Part shown: one piece after another, positions 1 through 7,700 of the stretch
How the letters are laid out: the number at the start of each line of letters is the position of its first letter
Numbering within the stretch: the first letter of the stretch is position 1
Assembly: GCA_001598975.1 (NCBI GenBank)
Contig: BBXU01002616.1
Location: forward strand, 1-16,231
DNA: 16,231 nt
Reading direction: 5' to 3'
Source of the DNA: Parachlorella kessleri
Lineage: Eukaryota > Chlorophyta > Trebouxiophyceae > Chlorellales > Chlorellaceae
Notes under the pieces: model-generated
Databases searched by the model: none
Seen by the model: the letters and a program-made list of their open reading frames with translations, nothing else
What the model was told of the DNA's origin: nothing
Translations under genes and position numbers: made by a program

Positions 1-332
1 GGATGGGTCTGGTGTTGGTGCAGCCGGTGCAGCCGGGCCTGGTGTGGTGCCAGGGGGGAGGGCAGCACTGCAGGGGTCTGCCTTGCCACTCGCGTCGGAC
101 AGGGGGTTGGTGGAGGGGATACCCCCCGGCAGCACTTCTCTCCTAGTGGGAGCCCCTTTTGGGGTCTCTGCTGCTTGCAGCTGCATAAGCTGCACCGCCA
201 CCGTCGTGCTCGGGCTTGTGCTGCTTGCAAGCTGCACCGCCAGCCAGTGCGCGAGGCTGCCGGCTGACCTGGCTCTTCACACCAGGGCACCCCGCTGCCC
301 CTCGTTGCAAGCACTTCCTTTGTCCTGTGCAG
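1..332 (+). other. Probable intron 5' of the first visible urea carboxylase exon
   Basis: No exon could be supported here. The stretch ends with a pyrimidine-rich tract and CAG (331-332 is the AG acceptor) directly before the first recognisable urea carboxylase codons, so it is read as the 3' part of an intron. It carries an imperfect direct repeat: 169-200 and 219-242 share a TGCTGCTTGCA start and an AGCTGCACCGCCA end, the first copy having eight extra bases in the middle. A frame stays open through the acceptor from position 44, but its translation before 333 does not resemble the carboxyltransferase region expected there. Confidence 0.6.
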
Positions 333-2446
333 GCGGCGTGGGCATCGGCGGCTGCTACATGTGCATCTACCCCATGGCCTCCCCCGGCGGCTACCAGCTG
401 GTGGGGCGCACGCTGCCCATCTGGAACTCCTACGGCCGCACCGCCCCCTTCGCGCCCACCAAGCCCTGGCTGCTGCGCAACTTTGACCAGGTGGGGGGAA
501 GGGAGCCTGGGAGGCAGGCTTTGCTTTCCAAGGGAGTGGGTTTGAGGGGTGTGGGACTATTGCTGGTTTTCCACGGGAGCGTTATGTTCGACAGCTGCTG
601 CGCGCTTTGCCCTGCCCTGCCTGCCGGTCTGACTTGTGCTAGGTGCTTGGCTACCAGCCTGCCTGGCCGTCTGGCTGCCCCCCTGACTCTCACACCTGCT
701 GCCACACTTTCCAGGTGCGGTTCTATGAGGTGAGCGAGGAGGAGCTGGAGCGGCTGCGCACCGACTTCAAGAACGGGCGGCTGCAGGTGGACATTGAGGA
801 GGCGGGCTTCAGCATGCACGAGTACAACCAGGTAGGACGGCCGGGCTGACTCCGGTGTGTGGATGGGTGCGTGAGGTGGGGGTGGGGGTGGGGGTGGGGG
901 CGGGCATTGTATTGACCGGGTAGGAGGGCTGACTCCGGGTGGGCTGCGGGGTGGTGGGGAGGGTGTGATACTAATGGGTAGGAGGGGGCCATGCTGTCCA
1001 GCATCAGGTCCTTGATAGCTCGCTGGCTTTGGGTCACTGGGCTGGTCTGGTCCCACCTGGTCTCCTGCCTCAGCACCTCTCGTGCCAGACGAGCGCGCCC
1101 TGAGGTTAAGTCATCTAACATAGGCGTGTTACCCACCCCTGGTATGAGCCAAGCCGTCATGCTGTAGCCTTAGGTGGTGGCACCTAGCATAGCCATTCTG
1201 GCTTGGTGTGGCTCCTAGCCTTCTCTACCACCTGTACTGCCTGGGAGGGGGGAGACCGACGTGCTTGCGCAGCCTGCTTGCTGGATATGCGGGTCCTCCG
1301 AGAAGCCGAACATGGGTTGGTTTGCCAGCCCACTTGCATCCCTGAAACAGGCCACTCAACTTCTCTCGCTCTCTGTTGGCATTGTTTGCAGTTCCTGACC
1401 TCAGTGGCTGATGAGTATGAGGCTATGCGCGCGCGGCAGCGCACAGCCATGGCGGAGCAGAATGCCATCGACGCTGCGCAGCTGGCCAGGATAGCCAGCA
1501 GCAAGACTGAGATCAGCGAGGCAAGTGCTGCCGAGCCCACCTCCCGTTAAGGCTTGTCCCAATTTATATGCATATGTACTCAGATGCAGCTTTGCTGCCT
1601 GTCTGTGACAGATAGACCTTCCGCTCTGCATTGCCAGCAGTCATTGCCTGCGGCCTTTGCTATCAACCTGCCAGTGTATCGTTGGGGACATGTACTTGTG
1701 CCCTTACCACGGAAGCGCCCTTTGGACTTTGCCGGCCTGCTGATCTGGCTTGCCTGCTCGACACATGACACCTAATCAACTAATCACTCCCGGTCTCTGA
1801 CTGTGCAGGTGACCACTGCCAGCGGCTCTGATGGCGATGACCTGGACAGCTACGGCAGCGACGTGGAGGGCCATGTGGAGCGTGTTGCGGCCGGGGTGAC
1901 CGGCACGGTGTGGGAGATCAAGGCTAAAGTGGGGCAGGAGGTGAAGGCGGGAGAGACCCTGGTGAGCGGGCAGCGGCTAGCCAGAAGCTCGCTTGGCTGA
2001 ACCTTTGCCCACTCTGCTGGATTGAACGGTGCCCAGTCCTCTCCACGGATGCTTTGGGATGAAGAGGTCTGTGTGCTCCCACCGGCTTGCTCATTTGCAC
2101 CCTGGCGAGAGATTTGGGCGGACCCTGCCATAGCAGCCCTCCTTGCCCTTCACACACGCGATATGCCTGCTGTGGGCTTGGCATACTACCTGCCCTCAGC
2201 TGGCCATCATTAGTGCCTTTGTGGGATATGTCCCATGATAGGCCGGCTGGCCTGTTTGGCTGGGCAGCGGGCACATGATTGTCAGCATGTTTGCAAACAA
2301 TGCTGCAGGTGGTGCTGGAGGCTATGAAGATGGAGTATGCTGTGGCCTCCCCCGTCAACGGCATCGTGCGCCACATCCGCATCGCCCAGAGTGACATGGT
2401 GCAGCAGGGCGTGCCGCTGTGCCTGGTGGAACCCACACGCGCCTGA
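333..2446 (+). CDS. DUR1: Urea carboxylase, C-terminal part (5' end outside window)
   Basis: Biotin- and ATP-dependent carboxylation of urea to allophanate, the first step of the urea amidolyase route. Five exons are visible: 333-490, 715-831, 1392-1520, 1809-1961 and 2309-2446 (TGA). Exons 1-3 encode the end of the carboxyltransferase region (allophanate-hydrolase-subunit-1-like), seen in the motifs [34 protein letters not shown] and [13 protein letters not shown]. Exons 4-5 encode the biotin carrier domain: [20 protein letters not shown], then EAMKMEY, where the lysine at 2327-2329 is the biotinylation site, then [10 protein letters not shown]. The biotin carboxylase domain and the rest of the carboxyltransferase must lie upstream of the window. 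Introns are GT-AG except 1521-1808, whose donor is GAG|GCAAGT (GC-AG). Frames join without stops at every junction. It is followed by the allophanate hydrolase halves, which fits a urea cluster. A fused AH-UC protein cannot be excluded because the 5' end is missing. Confidence 0.95.
875..904 (+). repeat. G-rich tract with G-quadruplex pattern
   Basis: Inside urea carboxylase intron 832-1391. Four runs of five G separated by single T bases (878-882, 884-888, 890-894, 896-900), followed by C and GGG. It lies on the sense strand, so the pre-mRNA could also form a quadruplex. A simple-sequence expansion with no function is equally possible. Confidence 0.8.
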
Positions 2447-3041
2447 AGAAGCGTCGTTGGTAAGGCACCAAGTTGCCTTATGTGGGGGCCTGCTGGGGTG
2501 CGGAGAAGCGCTGGTTGTTGAGTGGCGCTGAAGCGTTTGAGATCGAGGCAAGTCTTGGAAACCTTAGGCTAGCCAGATCTTGGTGTGGAATGGATGAGTA
2601 GTTGCGTAACTTACGCCTCTGGGGGCAGGGGCAAGGGCGACTGCAGGCCTGCGGCTGATTGAAACGTGATGAGCTTCTTCTGCAGGCCAGGAGTCTCTAA
2701 TAGCCAGCTGTGACTTCATAGCATTTTTTTCTCCATTGGAGGCTGAAGTTTGGAGGCCCTTCTGCTGAAGCCTGCACCAGCATATTGTGCTGCTTTTCCC
2801 CCTGCTTGTGAGACCTATGGTGTCCTCAGTGTTTAAGAGACTGCTATCGCTGCTTAACCTAGTGCTAGCTGGGACTATTTTCCCTGTTTGTCCACTGTTG
2901 CCACGGATGATGCCTGCTTACTGATCATTTCATTGGTGGCGCTGGTCGATGGCAGATGCGAACGGCCTCGCTGAGCTTGTACCTACTTGCTGTCCCGGTC
3001 CCTCATCTCATTGTTTTTCCAAAATGGCTCTTGCCGCCTAC

Positions 3042-3075
3042 TAGGCAGCATAGCATGCTGCCTACATGCTGCCTA
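3042..3075 (+). repeat. 10-bp perfect hairpin with tandem 11-bp duplication
   Basis: TAGGCAGCAT (3042-3051) pairs with ATGCTGCCTA (3055-3064) across a three-base loop. CATGCTGCCTA is then repeated exactly in tandem (3054-3064 and 3065-3075), so two right arms compete for one left arm. It ends 12 bases before the TGTAA at 3088, so it may lie in the urea carboxylase 3' UTR. Confidence 0.75.
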
Positions 3076-3087
3076 TCAGATGTTGCT

Positions 3088-3092
3088 TGTAA
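3088..3092 (+). terminator. Candidate poly(A) signal TGTAA for urea carboxylase
   Basis: TGTAA is the common green-algal polyadenylation element. It is the only copy found on the + strand between the urea carboxylase stop (2446) and the next gene. The implied 3' UTR of about 650 bases is long but not unusual for green algae. No transcript data support it. Confidence 0.4.
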
Positions 3093-3351
3093 CACACCTC
3101 ATACGCTGTTCCCCTCCAGGGGCAAGGGCCTTACAAAATGTGATGGCACATGGCAGGGATTGCAGGGGCAGTTAAGATGCAGGAAGGGGTCAGACAGGAG
3201 TGGCGGGTGTCACCTGCGCCACTAAGCAGGCATGACATTCGCAGGGTGCACACGAGGGTTGTCTGAGATGCGCTGAGGTAGGGCACTTGGAAAGTTGCCT
3301 GGCTGGGCCAACACCGTTTAGGGAAACTGCGTCAGCAGAGGGGCAACCCTT

Positions 3352-3424
3352 CAGCTGGGGCAGGAGGGGGGCACCCCCTGGTGATCAGGCGCGCTGATCA
3401 CGACCCCAGGCATGACCCCAGCTG
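3352..3424. repeat. Nested inverted repeat upstream of the small allophanate hydrolase gene
   Basis: Outer arms CAGCTGGGG (3352-3360) and CCCCAGCTG (3416-3424) enclose inner arms GTGATCAG (3381-3388) and CTGATCAC (3394-3401), which surround a five-base GCGCG centre. It lies about 80 bases upstream of the ATG at 3506. It could be a regulator site, a cruciform or a scar of rearrangement; none of these can be chosen from sequence. Confidence 0.65.
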
Positions 3425-3471
3425 GGCCTGGCCAGGTTGAACCATGCATTGACCAATTACTTGCGGTTATC

Positions 3472-3483
3472 TATTTATATAAA
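3472..3483 (+). promoter_or_regulatory. TATA-like box before the C-terminal-domain gene
   Basis: TATTTATATAAA sits in a short AT-rich patch unlike the GC-rich surroundings. It is only 23-34 bases from the ATG at 3506, so a start site 30 bases downstream would fall at roughly 3502-3508, leaving almost no 5' UTR or clipping the ATG. That tension makes either the promoter role or the start codon doubtful. Confidence 0.35.
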
Positions 3484-3505
3484 CAGTTGAACAAACACTG
3501 AAGAT

Positions 3506-4132
3506 ATGACTGGAAGGACCTTGCAACTTGCAGTATGCGGCCTGCACCTGACCGGCTTGCCCTTAAACTGGCAATTGACAGACCTGGGAGCGACACTGAC
3601 GAAGGCATGCAAAAGTGCTGCAGAGTATAGGTATGCTTGTAAGCAACGGACCTGTAGGCAGCGCTTGTTGGTGAGGCATCCAAAACCCGTGATATCTGGA
3701 GGAGCCTGTCACTGCAGACTGTACGCTTTCACAGATGCCTCCGGCAAGACGAAGCCAGGCATGATATACGTAACAGACGGAACTGGAGCTGCAATCGACC
3801 TGGAAGTGTGGGCTTTGCCCATCGACAAAGTGGGGGACTTCCTGCTGCAGGCAAGCTGCTGCTTTGGCCACTCTCTGCACCTTACGCATATTGGTGGTGG
3901 GCAGCAGCAGTACACCTCACTCCATAACTTGAACATTGGTCGTTGCTCTCTGCAGATTCCAGGCCCGCTGGGCCTTGGCACAGTAAAGTTAGAAGACGGG
4001 ACCAGCGTGAAGGGGTTCATTTGTGAGGGGTGGGTTGCCCAGCCGCAGCCCCCTGGGCTGACAGTGAAGGATATCACACACCTTGGGGGCTGGCGAAAAC
4101 ACCTAGCAGCCCAGCAGCATGAGCAGCCTTGA
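3506..4132 (+). CDS. Stand-alone C-terminal domain of allophanate hydrolase
   Basis: In studied allophanate hydrolases this domain follows the amidase domain and is reported to act on the amidase product, N-carboxycarbamate. Three exons are inferred: 3506-3630, 3718-3850 and 3956-4132 (TGA), giving 144 residues. Family motifs: LQLAVCGLHLTGLPLN (residues 6-21, His14 in the position of the conserved histidine), EYR/LYAF across junction 1, DLEVWALP, IPGPLGLGTVKLEDG (87-101), VKGFICE and DITHLGGWRKHL (125-136). Intron 1 (87 bp) is GT-AG; intron 2 (105 bp) has a CAG|GCAAGC donor (GC-AG). Both are multiples of three and stop-free, so unspliced RNA would still read through as 208 residues; splicing restores family spacing. 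The ATG leaves only six residues before the first conserved position. The amidase domain is on the opposite strand (4782-8889). Third-position GC in exon 1 is about 57% by hand count, lower than in nearby urea carboxylase exons. No disabling mutation is seen. An alternative is the displaced 3' end of one allophanate hydrolase gene. Confidence 0.85.
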   Translation: MTGRTLQLAVCGLHLTGLPLNWQLTDLGATLTKACKSAAEYRYACKQRTCRQRLLVRHPKPVISGGACHCRLYAFTDASGKTKPGMIYVTDGTGAAIDLEVWALPIDKVGDFLLQASCCFGHSLHLTHIGGGQQQYTSLHNLNIGRCSLQIPGPLGLGTVKLEDGTSVKGFICEGWVAQPQPPGLTVKDITHLGGWRKHLAAQQHEQP

Positions 4133-4591
4133 TGTTCTGCATGGCGGGGGCAGTGGGAGTGGGGGTTTACAGAGAGCGTACCGTTGTCTGTTGCTGATAG
4201 GACTGTTGTATCTCTTCTGGCTGAAGGGTTGCCTGCAAGTGCCACCGCAGCCGTGCTGCGAGCATGCCTGTAGTGCGGGTGGCAGGTGAACATGATGGAC
4301 CTCACAGCAAACAGGGAGGACTGTGCGGCATATGCTTGCTGGGGTGGTGACAAGTTATGCAATTCAGCCATGAACTGCCAGGATGGCTGCAGTAGCGGTG
4401 AGCATTGCCCAAGACCGTAAGCCAGTTGACTCCTCTGGCAAGTAAGCTGGTGCCCATAATTGCTAGCAGAGGTTGAAATTTACCTTGGTGCCCCAGTAGT
4501 GCAGTATGCTCTATTACATACTGAACTATAACCACTTACAGCTCGGCCTGCGTTGTTCAACTGGGAAATATGGCTACCGATGCCATCCATG

Positions 4592-4596
4592 TTACA
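4592..4596 (-). terminator. Candidate poly(A) signal TGTAA for the amidase gene
   Basis: TTACA on the + strand reads TGTAA on the - strand, about 185 bases beyond the amidase stop at 4782. Two more - strand copies follow at 4536-4540 and 4514-4518, so 3' ends may be multiple. Confidence 0.4.
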
Positions 4597-4614
4597 TAAC
4601 TTTATAACTTAACA

Positions 4615-4619
4615 TGTAA
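4615..4619 (+). terminator. Candidate poly(A) signal TGTAA for the C-terminal-domain gene
   Basis: This is the first TGTAA on the + strand after the stop at 4132, about 480 bases downstream. It overlaps the territory of the - strand signals, so the two transcripts would be antisense over roughly 20-100 bases. Confidence 0.4.
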
Positions 4620-4781
4620 GGATTGATAGTCTGGCATAATTCAACTGCAGTTCACAGTTCTCAGACGACCTAGGGACAGAGCAGTCTCCAGTATATCAAG
4701 ACCCAATGCGTAGCTCCCTGAAAAGGTGGCTCAGTACAAAGCACAGGTAGTCAGCATTGCAGCACGGCACCCCCAGCAGCA

Positions 4782-7700
4782 TCAGATGCCGCACCCGACA
4801 GCGCAACCCTTGCCACTCTCTGCCTGCTCGCGCATGGCTGCCAAGGCCTCCCGGGTGGACAGACCTCCCTTAGCAGCGGCAGCAGCAGTGCCCGAGGGCA
4901 TCCTATACGGCACCACGCCGTGCCCCGCGGGGCCTGCCGCCAGCCCAGTGGCCCTGCCATAGGCCGCTGCCAGCGCTGCCACGTAAGCGTCGGTCCATGC
5001 GGGGCCCAGCAGGGTGATGCCAAAGGGCAGCACGGGGCAGGGGTTGCCGGTGGCAGCCAGGTGGTCCCGGCGCCGTGCCTGCTGTGGGTCTACACCTTGC
5101 CCAGCCGAGGCTTCACTCTCACCATCACCTGCACCTGCCGTGATCGTGTCGTCGGGGGTAGCAGCCACGCGCGCCCCACGGCACCATGGAGGGGCAGCAC
5201 AGCAACGCACAGCACGGCACGCCCTCAACACCCGGCAAGCACCGACTGCTGGCCTCCTCATAGTGGGCTTGGTGGTGTAGCTACTGCTGCTGTCAGGGGG
5301 CCCACCTGGGACGCGCAGCAGGCCGCTGTAGACGGACACGCCGCACATGTCCAGTAGGTTGACAAAGTTGGTGAACCGGCCCAGGTTGGCGTTCTTGGGA
5401 GGCAGCGCGCTCAGCATGGCTGACAGGGACGGGTCGTCCTCCTCAGCCTGCATAGCACGGGGCGCTGGCGCCGGAGTAGGCCAACAACACTGCAGAACCT
5501 CTCCAACCAAACCACGAAGGCAAAGCTGTGAGAGTCAAGTCTAGATTGCCTGAGGCCACGAGGGGCTGTGCTGCGTTGCAAAGCCAAGGAGTGCACCAGC
5601 AACCTTGTCTTTTTCACTTTTTGTTCAAAGGGGGGGTGGGGGATGGAGGGCCTGGGCACGATGCAAGTCCACACCTAGCGCTCTCAGCGGGCGCGCCTAC
5701 CTGTACTTCTTGCACTGTGTAGTTGTAAGCAGCCGTGGGCACCACCAGTACATCAAACTTGGCAAGCTCCACCCGTGCCGCAGCCTGCAAAGGATGTCTT
5801 CCACCCACATGCTGTCGGACCGGCAGCCAAGGCATGCATGCCTCCCACCAGGCACTGCAAGCTGGGCCGCTGCACATGTGGCTGCCCAGGTCAGCCACTC
5901 TCAGCGCACGTTTGTCTGTAGCCCGGAGTGCAAGGCTGTTGACTCCCAGCGGCCACAGGTTGAGGAGCGCATGCCCCTCCCCAACCTTTGTACATAAGTC
6001 CCCCTGCAACCCGGCCCAGGCTAGAAGCGAAGCTGGCCTGTTCCTTGGTGCAAAGGGGCGCTCCAGTATCAGGCAGAGCTGGGGGGACACCTCTCATCTA
6101 TACCTTGAGTTCTGATAACCGCTGCAGGCCGGCAAACACATCCGCAGCGCTGAAGCGGGAGGTGCGGCTGATGATGGCACGGATGACCTTGAGCAGGCGC
6201 TCATCGGGCAGGATGTCAACAGTGCTGCCTGGCGGGGGTGCGCCGCTGCCTTCCAGGAACGCACGGATGCCTGCTATCAGCGGGGGAGAGGGGCGGTGGA
6301 AGTGCAGTAACCACTGTCAAATCGATATGTGCTGCAAAGACGGTATGGGGGTGGGTTGGCAGAGGCCCGACGCTCTTGTCCACCATCATACACGCAACCT
6401 CGGGCAGCTGCAAGTACTGCTGCACCAGTAGGTTCTCACAGCCCTAGAACATGAAGTGATACTCAAGCCCTACTTTTGTGGCCTCCCACTGCTCTCACTC
6501 TAAGCATTGAAGCCACCCTGCTACCGCTGCTTCAGCCCCCCGCGCTGCCCCACCTCCCCACCTCCTGCCCACCTGCGTAGCGCTCGGCCACAAATGGGGC
6601 GCCATACAAGAGGGCGGCGGCCTCCGCAAAGGGTGCAAAGTCAATGTCCACCTGCTGGCCCCCAAGCGCCTGCAGCCGCTCCGCTGCCGCCGCCATCTGC
6701 TGCTCCATGGCTGCAGGCCAAGCAAGGAAGGCTTTGGGTTCTTCCTTCAAACAGGCACCAACGTGACGACGCCACAATGCGCTAAGCTTGAAAAGTTAGT
6801 GCACTGGACGGCTTGGGGCGGGAGCAAGGGGAAAGAAGAAGGGCAAGCCTGGAACGGGAAAGACGAAGGGCAAGCCTGGAACGGGAAAGACGAAGGGCAA
6901 GCCTGGAACGGGAAAGACGAAGGGCAAGCCTGGAACGGCTCACTGGGGCGCACCCTAATGCAGTCTAACCAAGCTTTGTGACAAGCACTACCAGCTCTCT
7001 CGCCCACTCAGTCACCTGTGCGCATGGGCTCCCCGCCAGGCCCCGAGAAGTCCAGGAACTCCGGCTGCGGCAGCGCAAACCGGAAGGGGGACCCAGGGCT
7101 GTACTGCCGGTGCAGCAGCTGCGCGTTGCGTGGCCGGTATGTGGGGTCTGCACGCCCACCGCGCAGAAGCAAGCTTCAATATGACAGGGACAGACCCAGA
7201 GCGAGAAGGCGTCAGGACATCCGAATAGCTACACAGATAGCTCAGCATAGAAGCGGGCATGGTAAGCCGTGCTGAGGTGTAAGGCAGTGCAGCAACAGCC
7301 ATGAGCAGGCCTCCGCCGCTGGCCTGCCACTCGTACCTGCAATGTTGTCGTTCTCCATGATGGTAGCCACTGTGTGTCCGTCCTCTGCCGTCAGCGCAAA
7401 GACGGACACGCAGTCCAGGAGGTAGCAGGCCGGCACCACGCCGCGAGTGCTGAAGCGCCCCACTGACGGCTTGATGCCGACAATGCCATTGAGGCCAGCC
7501 GGTACCCGCCCTGGCAAAGAGGTTGGGCAAGAGACGACAACCAAGGCTTCTCTTCGCATTGGCCTCAATGTGGCCAATCTTACATGCTTTGGGAACTGAG
7601 TCACCGCCTTCACAGGCAAGGACTTGGGCAGCTACTCCTTGTGTATGTGCGAGCCAGGATTTGCACGTACCTCTCCCAACCTCTGGCCGCAGTGTCACAG

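Larger units (their letters stand above)
2447..3471. other. Urea carboxylase 3' UTR plus intergenic spacer
   Basis: About 1 kb between the urea carboxylase stop and the next gene. No conserved protein could be recognised in any frame; open frames at 2956-3225 and 2987-3175 are low-complexity and show no family resemblance. The stretch holds a perfect hairpin with a tandem copy of its right arm (3042-3075), one TGTAA element (3088-3092) and a nested inverted repeat (3352-3424). The boundary between the 3' UTR and the promoter of the following gene probably lies soon after 3092. Confidence 0.6.
4133..4781. other. Convergent 3' region between the two allophanate hydrolase halves
   Basis: No coding region is supported. 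The stretch becomes AT-richer toward 4500-4640 and holds poly(A)-type elements for both directions, consistent with two converging transcripts ending here. It also contains TTGTTCAACTG (4553-4563), the exact complement of CAGTTGAACAA at 3484-3494, so an 11-bp inverted repeat brackets the small + strand gene. Confidence 0.55.

Noticed and set aside
430..1056. 208-residue open frame on the - strand, Pro/His-rich
   Set aside because: It is the antisense shadow of urea carboxylase exons and of the G-rich intron tract, with no independent support.
3506..4132. Reading the small gene as a single unspliced 208-residue protein
   Set aside because: The two intronic segments interrupt strongly conserved stretches (EYR/LYAF and FLLQ/IPGPLG) and have splice-like borders, so the spliced 144-residue form fits the family better. 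Retained forms are still discussed as a finding.
3506..4132. Processed or decayed pseudogene of the allophanate hydrolase C-terminal domain
   Set aside because: Introns are present, no stops or frameshifts occur in the exons, and all conserved blocks are intact.
6340..6450. Apparent coding stretch on the - strand ([20 protein letters not shown]) between amidase exons 7 and 8
   Set aside because: It looks exon-like, but its only nearby acceptor (before 6445) puts a TGA two codons in when joined in phase, and the family runs directly from AERYA to IRAFLE with nothing between.
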